Shown here piece by piece: positions 9,063 to 17,148 of a stretch of DNA of 33,924 bases. The DNA is from Gammaproteobacteria bacterium (lineage in GTDB: Bacteria > Pseudomonadota > Gammaproteobacteria > Arenicellales > JAJDZL01): contig JAJDXD010000066.1 in NCBI GenBank assembly GCA_022823405.1, positions 1-33,924 on the forward strand. Direction: 5' to 3'. A program made the position numbers and the translations under genes. Under the pieces are notes generated by a model. That model had not been told where the DNA came from and searched no databases. It worked only from the letters and a program-made list of their open reading frames with translations. Position 1 is the first letter of the stretch. The number at the start of each line of letters is the position of its first letter.

Positions 9063-9286
9063 ATACGACTCCAATTGTTTATTAAGCCGATAATGATACT
9101 TGACTCGTTGCACTCCCCGAGACGCAAGAGTGAACGGATTGATCGAAGATTCAACAAAGGAAGATATCCGATTGACAAAACCGCTTCAAGCTTTAGTTGT
9201 CCTACGGGTGCGAAAAACAATTTAATGCACCGTGTCGTGATAAGAGACTGAGAGACATTACCAATTTTTCTCGTTCGCTAGAGCAA

Positions 9287-10228
9287 TCATCTTGGCAAGC
9301 CAAGAAATGCACCGTTATTCCGCTCCACAACACTTCTCATCAGCACTGAATAGCGGTCCGAGCCCAGTGATTCAGTCAAAAATCCGATACTGTGTACCCG
9401 TGCCCTGTGTCGCTTTGCAATTGGATCAATATTCAACCGGTTCAAGGAATCAATCACTTCATCATAAGATGAACCGGTAAATTCATCGCCGAGAACGTAT
9501 ATCGATAACTTTTCGTTTTTTCTTCCATAGGTATGAAGTGCGGATTCCAAACCCTGAACGGGATTGCTGTTGGAAAAACTTTGCCAGTATCTCAGCGCAT
9601 CTTTGACCCTTTTTCGAGACTTTGAGGTATCCGGTATCCACTTGCCTTTAGTTGATTCAAACAGGTAGTTGCCGTTGTCATTCATTACCTGGAAGCCTTT
9701 AACCTTGGGATGGATATCGATGATTCGGTTCATGGTATCAATGACAGAATTCCAGATTGCAATCATGCTGCCTGAGGTGTCTATCACAAATATCACGTAC
9801 TCGCTGTCAACTGGAATACCGCCTACTTCCGGGTCACGTTGCTGTGGTGTGGTTGTCTGAGTGATCGTAGCTGCGATCAGAGTCTCTTTGACTAACTCCA
9901 ACGCCTCGTTGCTACTGTTTAATTCCTCGACTGCATCTCGTGCTTCAATAAGGGCTTGATTCAGCCCTTGATCAACTGAATCCTCAGTAGGATCGGGAAT
10001 TGCTGAAAGTTCAGTCAGGAGGCTCTGCAACTTTACCTGCAATGCGGTTACGTGCTGTCCCGCAGTTGTAATGACACCACTCAAGTCTTGCTGCTGCACT
10101 GCAAAGTCGGTGTGGTCCGGCACTGGCTTTGTAATGATCAGTAAGAGTACGATCGCGCCAAATCCACAGGTGATAATATCAAGAAATGCGAGGCTCTCAC
10201 CTTCACTACTTCGGCGGCGCTTTCTCAT
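9287..10228 (-). CDS. membrane-anchored von Willebrand factor A domain protein (second of pair)
   Basis: I set the start at ATG 10228, which overlaps the upstream stop as ATGA; the longer frame to 10285 runs back into the preceding gene. The product has 313 residues. A basic head (RKRRR) precedes one hydrophobic helix, SLAFLDIITCGFGAIVLLLI (about 12-31), with an Asp at residue 17 placed like the ion-pathway Asp of ExbD/TolR. A helical linker (about 40-120) and a vWA domain follow. MIDAS-type residues are D150-T-S152-G-S154, and D248 in YVLGDEF. The usual middle Thr is replaced by Ser/Asn in FSNSNPVQGL, so metal binding may be weaker. Topology by analogy with ExbD is a cytoplasmic N terminus and a periplasmic vWA. 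It is the last gene of the envelope operon. Confidence 0.8.
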   Translation of the reverse strand: MRKRRRSSEGESLAFLDIITCGFGAIVLLLIITKPVPDHTDFAVQQQDLSGVITTAGQHVTALQVKLQSLLTELSAIPDPTEDSVDQGLNQALIEARDAVEELNSSNEALELVKETLIAATITQTTTPQQRDPEVGGIPVDSEYVIFVIDTSGSMIAIWNSVIDTMNRIIDIHPKVKGFQVMNDNGNYLFESTKGKWIPDTSKSRKRVKDALRYWQSFSNSNPVQGLESALHTYGRKNEKLSIYVLGDEFTGSSYDEVIDSLNRLNIDPIAKRHRARVHSIGFLTESLGSDRYSVLMRSVVERNNGAFLGLPR

Positions 10229-11292
10229 GGCCAACCCACTGCTGGAACCAGAAGCAACCCCCCAGTCTTGGCTGTCAAACCCCAAAATTGCGGCCCAGCA
10301 TCAGGGTCCCCTTCGACTGGAAGTAGAATCACGTTAATTTTGCTTCTGGCAGGTATCGAATGCTTGATGGCTGTACGAAACAACACGACTCGACACTTTC
10401 CACTCACTTTAGTCGCGTTTTTTCGACAGCGAGATATCGGGTTAGGTGAAGATATGCTTCGCGTGGGCAGTCCATCCGTAACAATATAGATATCGGTCGG
10501 TCGGGGTCTCAAATTTCCCAACTCACGCAATCCTGCTTCCAGGTTGGTTCCGCCAGTCGGAACGAGTCTGACAATTTCAGACAAAAGCCCATTAATCTGA
10601 GATGCGTCGCGGCTGTCAGCCCAGGCACCTTTATTCAGTATCTTAGCCTTCTCATTGAACCCGATGACTGCTACCTCGCTGGATTTTGGCAGTCTCGCCA
10701 ACAGCCAACGCGCCACCCGAATTGTTCGATTCCATTTCGGTCCTTTTTGTTTATCAGCATCTGACCCGAGTTTACGTGTAACAATGTCAACCAGTTTTTC
10801 GTCGGTCATTGATGCGCTGTGATCTAAAACAATGGCAATTCGTCGGCCCTCCACTTTAAGCCCAATCAGGTAGTTCTCTTCGCCTATCTGGTTGTTCTGA
10901 ATCACATCTGCAGTTTGCTGCGGACGAATACGGACCACCTCTTTCTTCAGTTCTGAGTTTTTCGTCTTTAGCTCTTTGATCTGCGATTGCAAGTCCTCCA
11001 ACTCAGCCTGTTTGGCTTTGTGAGCTTCAACCTCATTTTCGTGATCTTCGTTTCTAGTCTGTAAATTCTCAATTTGTCGAGCAGTCGCTTCAACCTGTTC
11101 TTCCAGCATTGCTTCGGACTGCCGAAGCATAGTCAAAATTTGACCGTCGTCAGACACGGCCTCTTCGATCATCGGCTCAGCACCAGTATGATGCTTGACA
11201 ATCAGAAAAACTAAAACCGCTGCACCTAAACCACACGCCATCACATCTAGGAATGCAAGGTTGTTGCCGAGAGCGCGTCGTCTCCTTCTCAT
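10225..11292 (-). CDS. membrane-anchored von Willebrand factor A domain protein with coiled coil (first of pair)
   Basis: The 355-residue protein has a basic head (MRRRRR) and a single helix LAFLDVMACGLGAAVLVFLI (12-31) with Asp16 in the same FLD context as its neighbour. A long charged coiled coil spans about 50-122 (LEDLQSQIKELKTKNSELKK), followed by a vWA domain. All three MIDAS elements are present: D157-H-S159-A-S161, Thr249 in PTGGTNLEAGL, and Asp273 in IVTDGLP. It is paralogous to the next gene, and the two overlap by 4 nt. It starts 16 nt after the ExbB-like gene. The likely role is a partner of that channel protein, with the single helix taking the place of ExbD/TolR and the vWA domain binding a periplasmic ligand. 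The helix resemblance and the domain are read from the sequence; the role is inferred. Confidence 0.85.
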   Translation of the reverse strand: MRRRRRALGNNLAFLDVMACGLGAAVLVFLIVKHHTGAEPMIEEAVSDDGQILTMLRQSEAMLEEQVEATARQIENLQTRNEDHENEVEAHKAKQAELEDLQSQIKELKTKNSELKKEVVRIRPQQTADVIQNNQIGEENYLIGLKVEGRRIAIVLDHSASMTDEKLVDIVTRKLGSDADKQKGPKWNRTIRVARWLLARLPKSSEVAVIGFNEKAKILNKGAWADSRDASQINGLLSEIVRLVPTGGTNLEAGLRELGNLRPRPTDIYIVTDGLPTRSISSPNPISRCRKNATKVSGKCRVVLFRTAIKHSIPARSKINVILLPVEGDPDAGPQFWGLTAKTGGLLLVPAVGWP

Positions 11293-11308
11293 GGAGAAAT
11301 CCCAATAA

Positions 11309-12064
11309 TTACTGACTGATTCGATTCAGGAGAAATTGTTCGCAATAACTTTGAATGTCGACCAGGCGTCGGTCCTGTGCGCGTTGAAGCGAGTGGAGCA
11401 GCAGCATGAGGAAAATGCTGATCACCAGTGCGACGAATGTTGAGTTAAACGCGATGCCAAGGCTAGCCGTCATTTCTGAAATGTCTCCAGATAACGCCTG
11501 ATCGGCTTGCGAAAGCGCCTGCCCAATACCGCGAACTGTGCCAATAAATCCAATTGATGGAATCGCCCAAATCATATAGCGTAGCATCGTATTATCGGCT
11601 TCAAGTCGCATGGCTACCGCATCAACACTGGTTTGGATTGCATCCGAGGTGTTTTGTACATCGGACGTGATCCGATACCGCCGAATTGAAGCCTTTAGCG
11701 TCTCCACCAACTGAGACCGTCCCACAGAGCGAGGCAAGGATTCAAGGTCCTCCAAAGTGCTCTTGAGATCGGTCTCACCCGACTCTACCTGGCCGACAAA
11801 ATCAACTTCGAATAGATACTGTTCTTTTGAAAGTTTGTAGAGACGGATTAGAATTTCCACAATACAGTAGATTGCCAGAATCAGGCAAATCTCCTGCTCC
11901 CAGTCTTTCAGAATTACAACCCAATCTCGCGGTGCATACTGCCCAGCTGCTACACCTGCTTCAATCAGAATTTCTGCTCTTGGGCGGATGAACTGTACAT
12001 ATAGCGAGTGGACTGACGCTGCCGCAACAGCCAGAATTATCAGACCACGCAGAGCTTCTCTCAA
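11309..12064 (-). CDS. MotA/TolQ/ExbB-family proton channel protein
   Basis: The 251-residue inner-membrane protein has four predicted helices at about 5-24, 58-76, 162-183 and 200-224. The family signature lies in the last two: IPSIGFIGTVRGIGQAL and MTASLGIAFNSTFVALVISI. Between helices 2 and 3 is a cytoplasmic helical stretch (80-160). TolQ/ExbB proteins form pentameric proton channels around two ExbD/TolR helices. No ordinary exbD/tolR gene is present here; the two vWA genes follow instead. The start is TTG at 12064, because an in-frame TAG lies immediately upstream. That TAG is the stop of the preceding small gene, so the two are directly coupled. A GGGGAT stretch just upstream can serve as ribosome binding site. 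Confidence 0.9.
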   Translation of the reverse strand: MREALRGLIILAVAAASVHSLYVQFIRPRAEILIEAGVAAGQYAPRDWVVILKDWEQEICLILAIYCIVEILIRLYKLSKEQYLFEVDFVGQVESGETDLKSTLEDLESLPRSVGRSQLVETLKASIRRYRITSDVQNTSDAIQTSVDAVAMRLEADNTMLRYMIWAIPSIGFIGTVRGIGQALSQADQALSGDISEMTASLGIAFNSTFVALVISIFLMLLLHSLQRAQDRRLVDIQSYCEQFLLNRISQ

Positions 12065-12232
12065 CTAAATATCCCCGGGAAAACTGACTGGTGTATTCAA
12101 ACTGATCTGCGGTCCTGTGTTCTGCGCGGTACCTGATTTGTGATATCCAAATGCGAACACAATCAACGTAACAGCAAACGCCACCGCCATCACCACCTTG
12201 AAGTGCTTCTTTCCGACCATTAGTCTTGGCAT
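12065..12232 (-). CDS. 55-residue single-pass membrane protein (unannotated small gene)
   Basis: This ORF is too short for usual cut-offs. ATG 12232 has a strong AGGAG (12243-12247) at 10-nt spacing. The product has a basic head (MPRLMVGKKHFK) and one hydrophobic helix (KVVMAVAFAVTLIVFAFGY, residues 12-30), with a short polar tail of about 25 residues (HKSGTAQNTGPQISLNTPVS). The stop TAG directly abuts the TTG start of the ExbB-like gene, so translation is almost certainly coupled. N-in/C-out topology is expected from the positive charges. Small single-pass proteins often accompany membrane complexes; here it could be an accessory subunit of the channel. I know no homologue. Evidence is ribosome binding site, coupling and helix only. 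Confidence 0.7.
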   Translation of the reverse strand: MPRLMVGKKHFKVVMAVAFAVTLIVFAFGYHKSGTAQNTGPQISLNTPVSFPGDI

Positions 12233-12336
12233 TTTGTGCACACTCCTAGTTTGAATTGTCTGTATTTAAGCAATGGACTGACTTATGGAAGTAGTTTTCA
12301 ACTCCATTCATTGTACCGCCCTCCAGTTGTCGCAGC

Positions 12337-14358
12337 CTAATACAGGTAACGAGCAAGCCGAAACCCGGTTCTATCGTTACCTGCTGAACTACCAGTTCTG
12401 TAAGCGACTCGAAGTTCACTTACTTCACCCGATGCCCAGTTTGATCCCTTGATCGTGTGATATGTGGCATTAGAGGTGTCGAACGGGTCGAGCTCAATTT
12501 GATCACCACTGGGAACAGTGTGGTCATACGCATCATGGGTCCACTCACTCACATTGCCAGTCAAATCATGAATACCTGCGGGATTAGGCTGGAATAATCC
12601 TGTCGCACTCACGCCTGCCTGGCTATCGTTGTATTGCGGAATGAAGATAGCCACGAAGCCCTTAGCGGTCACATCCGCCAGATTGCCAGAGTTTTGAGGA
12701 ATGATTGTCTCATCGCCCCAAGGGAAGATAGTTTGCTGATGACGTCCCGCCTTTCCTGCCAGCCACTCCCATTCAGCTTCCGTCAACATCCGGTAGCCAT
12801 CTGCAGTCGAATCGCTACCCAGGTACTCATCACCTGTGAACCGATATACAGGCCTCAGCCCCTCTTTTTTACTGAGCCAGTTACTAAACTTCGCTGCCTC
12901 CTTCCAACTGATACCAGTAATCGGACGATTGCCTACGGTCGGCATCGAACTGGCGCCAATGAATTTGTGAAACGATTCGGCCGTAACTTCGTGCACTCCG
13001 ACGTAGAACGGTCTTTTCAACTGGACTTGGCGATAGAACTCGTTCGGTCTACTATTTGATTCACCGGGCTTTGAGCCCATAGTGAAGTAATCCGCCTCTT
13101 TGAACAGTTTGAATTCCATTCCAATGCTGTTCACATATGTATCCGGAGAGGTTTTGAGTCGGTGTTCTTGTTCCGACACAAGATTGACTTCCAAAACTCG
13201 GGTTGTCCCTTCAACAGGTGTAATCGTGTGAGTCTCAGGCAAGAATCTTGTCTGGCTGACGGTAATTGTTTGAGGAAGCGCCTGCATGCGAACCAGAACC
13301 GGAGTTTTTCCTATGATTTTGCCATTGTGAGAGACATCAGCTACTGGGCTTGATCTCACCTCCACCATTCCGTAAACGGGTTTAAGTTCAATTTCGATTT
13401 GGTTGCCAATGTTCGAGTTCACCTCGAATTCTATCTCTTGAGTTCTGAAACCAGGCTTTGAATATGTGGCAGTTTGTCGGGAATTGACGGGTAACGAAAC
13501 GCTGGCGGTTTTTCGGGACGCAACCGAATTGCCTCCCACTGTCAATAACCCATCAGATGGCGTCAACGAAAATGTTACTTCATGGTTGCTCACTGCCAGT
13601 TTGTAGTGCCGGCTCACTTCAGGATTGTCTGGCGATATAACAAACGAATCCTTCCTCGAGTCGTGATCAGCAAGTGAAAGCGCAATTTCGTACCCACCGC
13701 CTTCCAATTCCAGGTGCAACGGAGTTTTTCCAATCGCTTCAGAATTAAGTGACACCTCTGCCCCGCTCGGCGCAGAGGTAATCTCAACTAGACCCTTCAC
13801 TAATTTGAGATCAAGACTTAACTGATACGACTCGCCGCGCTCAAGGGTTACCGATTGACTGGTTGGCTCAAAATGTGGGTGTCTGGCTTCAATTGTGTGC
13901 TGACCCGCAGGTAGATCGACAGTTAACTGTGGCGCTACCGATACCAACGCGCCATTCAAATACCAGCGCACTTCCTCCGATTCTGGTTTGGTTGTTGCCC
14001 TGACTGTGGCTGGCAGTGGCTTTAACACCACATCAAGCTGCCCTCGTCTCCATGTCGCGTTACCTACCGTCAAGACTTCTTTTTTGAAGCCATCAGCGGA
14101 CACCTGCAGTTTCAAAGGGCTTCTTACTGCGATAATAGCATCGTTCCAAACCCAACCTGTACCATCAAGAATTTTCAATTGTGTAATTTCGGCCGCTTCA
14201 TCTGGTGCAATAGCAACAATCACTCGATCAATGACGGCTGTACCGAGATAGACACCCGCCGATACCAATAGAACCAGTATTACGCCACCCATACCCAGCA
14301 TCATTCGATGTCGACGGGCGCGCTGTGCCTTGATTAAACTATCCTCAAACCCGCTCAT
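12337..14358 (-). CDS. membrane-anchored PEGA-repeat protein with FGE-sulfatase-fold domain
   Basis: The 673-residue protein begins with a basic cytoplasmic head and one membrane helix (about 19-40). The periplasmic part starts with about four PEGA-type beta repeats (roughly 118-185, 188-256, 257-327 and 328-395); GLVEITSAPSGAEVSLNSEA and GKTPLHLELEGG are typical. The C-terminal domain (408-671) is of the formylglycine-generating-enzyme/SUMF1 fold: NSIGMEFKL, FTMGS, FYVGVHEVTAESF, ISWKEAAKFSNWLS, RMLTEAEWEWLA, LTGNVSEWTHDAY and RTGFRLARYL. I see no Cys anywhere in the protein, so the copper/Cys catalytic site of true FGE is missing and the domain is probably a binding module. The start overlaps the TPR gene's end by 14 nt. 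PEGA domains usually act in surface or peptidoglycan-associated binding. Confidence 0.88.
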   Translation of the reverse strand: MSGFEDSLIKAQRARRHRMMLGMGGVILVLLVSAGVYLGTAVIDRVIVAIAPDEAAEITQLKILDGTGWVWNDAIIAVRSPLKLQVSADGFKKEVLTVGNATWRRGQLDVVLKPLPATVRATTKPESEEVRWYLNGALVSVAPQLTVDLPAGQHTIEARHPHFEPTSQSVTLERGESYQLSLDLKLVKGLVEITSAPSGAEVSLNSEAIGKTPLHLELEGGGYEIALSLADHDSRKDSFVISPDNPEVSRHYKLAVSNHEVTFSLTPSDGLLTVGGNSVASRKTASVSLPVNSRQTATYSKPGFRTQEIEFEVNSNIGNQIEIELKPVYGMVEVRSSPVADVSHNGKIIGKTPVLVRMQALPQTITVSQTRFLPETHTITPVEGTTRVLEVNLVSEQEHRLKTSPDTYVNSIGMEFKLFKEADYFTMGSKPGESNSRPNEFYRQVQLKRPFYVGVHEVTAESFHKFIGASSMPTVGNRPITGISWKEAAKFSNWLSKKEGLRPVYRFTGDEYLGSDSTADGYRMLTEAEWEWLAGKAGRHQQTIFPWGDETIIPQNSGNLADVTAKGFVAIFIPQYNDSQAGVSATGLFQPNPAGIHDLTGNVSEWTHDAYDHTVPSGDQIELDPFDTSNATYHTIKGSNWASGEVSELRVAYRTGSSAGNDRTGFRLARYLY

Positions 14359-15841
14359 TGCAGATAACCGTCACTTCGGTAATTTCATCAGCATCCGGTG
14401 AAACTATGACCTCCACCAACTTGTTTCGATACCCTCTTCTTGATCCCTCAAATCGGTAAGTTCCTGGCTTGAGCAAAATCTCCCGGTCGCGAACAGCTCC
14501 GATAATGCCAACGCGGCGCACAATGATGTGCGTTTTACCATCAGAGATTACTCGCACAGGTACTTCTGTTTGCCACTTAACCACTTCAACTTCTAGTTCA
14601 CTGACAACTGATCGCAAGCGTGGGCTGTATTTCAGCAACGCCTGAGCTTCTTCAAGTTCTTTGCGCACAGCATCGACAATATTTTCAGAACTCAGTCGAT
14701 CTGACCTGGCCAAATAGTCATCAAATTTGGACTGCGCGTCAATGATGCTCTTGGCTAGATCTCGGCCCTCAATCGCATCAATGAGTTGCGGGTTGAGCTT
14801 TAACGCCAGTTCAAGGCTCTGCTGAACAGCGGTCCAGTCATCCTGTATCGCGCTATTTGCAGCGGCCTGAATCAGTTTCGCCACTTCAAGATCACGGACC
14901 AATTCTTCAATACCTTGTTTCAGTCGTGTGATTTCCGGATGCGACGGTTTAAACCGCTGAGCTTTAGTCAGCGCATTTCTGGCCTTTTCCACATCCTGAC
15001 TGGACAGTGCTTGGCGCACTTCGCCAATTGCGCGTTTGAATCGTTGATCCTGCAACTCACTGTTTGCCGCTTCAATGCGAGTCTTAACCTCTTCTTCGTC
15101 AGGTTTAATTTTCAGAACACGATAAAGCGCATCAATTTCATCCTGCAATCGACCTTCATTGTGTGCGGCAATGGCAGCCTGCCTGGCAGCAATCAGTTCT
15201 GGCAACTGGATAATCTGCTGCTGCCAAAACTCTGCCTCTTTGCTGTTGGGACGCAAGGCGAGTGCCAAAGTGATGGCGTCCTGTGCGCCTTCAACATCTT
15301 CCACCTCAAATGCACTGATTGCGATTTTCAGATTGATGTTATAGAAATCTTCTTCCCGCTGAAAAATGGATTTGATTTCATCAAGTGCCTGTTCGATGAG
15401 GCGATTCGCCTCCGGATAATCGACGTCAAAAAAAGCTGCTTCTGCCTTACCCCGACTAGTAAGAATGAACTCAAGACTTTGATCAAAACCTGGAACAATT
15501 GACCGCCTTGTTTCCCACGCTGTCAATGCTTCATCCACGAGGGCAAGCATATGTTTGTAATGTTCGGAATCTGATTTTTGACTTTCAGATGAAGCTTGCG
15601 CGATAACTCCAATGACTATCACATCGTCCTGACTTAACGCGTGATGTGTGCGATTATCAACGTCAAAGGCTTGAACGCTGGTTTTGCTTTCAACAATTGG
15701 CTGCGCAATTGATAGAGCCACCGCCAATTCGGCGCTGACCGAATAGGCAGAACCACAGAAAAGAAAAAGGCTCAATACCGCAGGAACAACGTGATTCAGT
15801 AGTTTGACACCTGCTGATTGGCTGCTGTGCATGACAGGCAT
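14345..15841 (-). CDS. exported TPR-like repeat protein with C-terminal PEGA-like domain
   Basis: The 498-residue protein has an N-terminal signal-type hydrophobic stretch (about 15-38, VVPAVLSLFLFCGSAYSVSA). A long alpha-helical region follows (about 100-420), with TPR-like pairs such as AQDAITLALALRPNSKEAEF, ALYRVLKIKPDEEEV, ARNALTKAQRFKPSHPEI and QSLELALKLNPQLIDA. The repeated helix-helix-PxxxE pattern marks each unit. The last 70 or so residues (PVRVISDGKTHIIVRR..., EILLKPGTYRFEG) form a PEGA-like beta domain. It probably works as a periplasmic scaffold for the complex encoded in the operon. It overlaps the PEGA/FGE gene by 14 nt and follows the lipoprotein gene after 71 nt. A second ATG at 15832 is an alternative start. 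Confidence 0.8.
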   Translation of the reverse strand: MPVMHSSQSAGVKLLNHVVPAVLSLFLFCGSAYSVSAELAVALSIAQPIVESKTSVQAFDVDNRTHHALSQDDVIVIGVIAQASSESQKSDSEHYKHMLALVDEALTAWETRRSIVPGFDQSLEFILTSRGKAEAAFFDVDYPEANRLIEQALDEIKSIFQREEDFYNINLKIAISAFEVEDVEGAQDAITLALALRPNSKEAEFWQQQIIQLPELIAARQAAIAAHNEGRLQDEIDALYRVLKIKPDEEEVKTRIEAANSELQDQRFKRAIGEVRQALSSQDVEKARNALTKAQRFKPSHPEITRLKQGIEELVRDLEVAKLIQAAANSAIQDDWTAVQQSLELALKLNPQLIDAIEGRDLAKSIIDAQSKFDDYLARSDRLSSENIVDAVRKELEEAQALLKYSPRLRSVVSELEVEVVKWQTEVPVRVISDGKTHIIVRRVGIIGAVRDREILLKPGTYRFEGSRRGYRNKLVEVIVSPDADEITEVTVICNERV

Positions 15842-15912
15842 CTTACCCTAGGTCCGATTTGTAAGTTACCGCACCACGAACTTATCCTGCGCGCCGCTTG
15901 CACGATGGCCGA

Positions 15913-17148
15913 TTAAAGCTGCACCGGTGGTGGAGATTCATGTTCGTGGAGCAGTTTGAGAGTTTCCCGCCACTTTTGATACTGGGTAACTACGCTGCCT
16001 CGAATTTCAAATTTTTGCCCTTCAACCAGAATCACTTTGGGTTCAACCTCGCTATTGAACGATTCACCATGCTCTACCAGAATATCGTGGTGGTATTTGC
16101 TCTCATTATTTGCGGCAAAGCTGTTTTGCAGCATTGAAATGCCGCCAACTGCCGCCGCGGTTGCTGCCAGAGCGGCACCAGTGTCGCCGCTACTGTCGTC
16201 AGCAATTGCCGCTGCGCCAAGAAGCAACAAAAATCCACCAAGAGCCTGGGCGTTGGCTCTTCCTTCCGCTTCACGCTGGGCCTTTGCAGCTTCCATACTG
16301 TGCTGCTGCCAGTTAATGTAACTGGCATTGGTTGTATGGACAAACCCTGTGTAGTGTTTTTGCATATCATCCATGAAAATCGCATCCTGTACTCGCATTC
16401 CATCGGCTCGAACCAGTAATGGATCATTCACTGCTGGTAATGAAACGAGTTTTAGTCGATTGTTTTTAAATTCGAGATGTTGTGCAAATGCGTCGGGTGA
16501 CAGGGTGGCGGCAAACTGAAGCTGAGAAGTGGCTCCAATGTCAGCAAGCTCTTCAGAAGATTTTTTCTTCAGAAGTTTCAATATATCGGCAGCGGCCATT
16601 TTGAATACCGGATTGTACGGATCTGTAGCACTTGTACGACCACTTTGCCAGTGATACTCTTTCACACGATGCTTATAAGTCCGCTTCATCCACCTTTTAC
16701 CACTGATGTCATGGACTTGCACTTCGATCCGAATGTCTTCGCCATTTGATTCGAGAATTTTGCCCGAAACAAAAAGATCGCCGCTAACCGCAACGTCGGG
16801 TGTAACGCGCACGCTGTTAAACGCGCCAGTCGCTTTGATTTCATCGGACAGGCTCACAGCGAAGCGAATGGCTTCAGTGCGACGCAGTTCCGGCCAAATG
16901 CCCTCCTTTTCGTAGTCGTCAGGATCAGAGGGGATGTTGGGATCAAACAACGGCACAATGACATTAAGGCGTACACCTGTATACTGTTCGCTCCAACCCT
17001 GATTATTGGGCGATTGTTCCAGGCTGATCCCAAACGGTGTTTTTGGTGCGGTCGAGGAACTCACCACCGCAGATGTTCCGCCACAGGCGGCAAGGTACAG
17101 CGAAATAACTGTCAGTAGTGCGATTGAAGTAATTCTCTTTAGCATCAT
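15913..17148 (-). CDS. lipoprotein with internal Gly/Ala-rich hydrophobic segment
   Basis: The 411-residue protein carries a lipoprotein signal peptide: LLTVISLYLAAC with the lipid-attachment Cys at residue 22. Residues +2 and +3 are Gly, so there is no inner-membrane retention Asp and outer-membrane sorting is expected. A conserved-looking alpha/beta domain follows (about 55-230), with VSGKILESNGEDIRIEVQV and a charged YKHRVKEYHW segment. An unusual hydrophobic Gly/Ala stretch at about 297-345 (ALGGFLLLLGAAAIA, ALAATAAAVGGISML) could insert into a membrane. I do not recognise the family; a distant relation to outer-membrane assembly lipoproteins of the CsgG/LpoB kind is possible but unproven. 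The start is secure: a perfect AGGAGG lies 6 nt upstream, and the ATG overlaps the previous stop as ATGA. Confidence 0.75.
   Translation of the reverse strand: MMLKRITSIALLTVISLYLAACGGTSAVVSSSTAPKTPFGISLEQSPNNQGWSEQYTGVRLNVIVPLFDPNIPSDPDDYEKEGIWPELRRTEAIRFAVSLSDEIKATGAFNSVRVTPDVAVSGDLFVSGKILESNGEDIRIEVQVHDISGKRWMKRTYKHRVKEYHWQSGRTSATDPYNPVFKMAAADILKLLKKKSSEELADIGATSQLQFAATLSPDAFAQHLEFKNNRLKLVSLPAVNDPLLVRADGMRVQDAIFMDDMQKHYTGFVHTTNASYINWQQHSMEAAKAQREAEGRANAQALGGFLLLLGAAAIADDSSGDTGAALAATAAAVGGISMLQNSFAANNESKYHHDILVEHGESFNSEVEPKVILVEGQKFEIRGSVVTQYQKWRETLKLLHEHESPPPVQL

Noticed and set aside
9063..9113. N-terminal extension of the DUF169 gene
   Set aside because: GGAG at ideal spacing supports ATG 9062, and the extra residues do not fit the family start.
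10229..10285. Extended start of the second vWA gene
   Set aside because: The ATGA overlap at 10225-10228 and the repeated RRR-FLD layout of the paralogue fix the start at 10228.
14915..15502. 195-codon plus-strand ORF opposite the TPR gene
   Set aside because: Antisense shadow of a helical, charge-rich gene; Cys/Phe-rich composition typical of such shadows.
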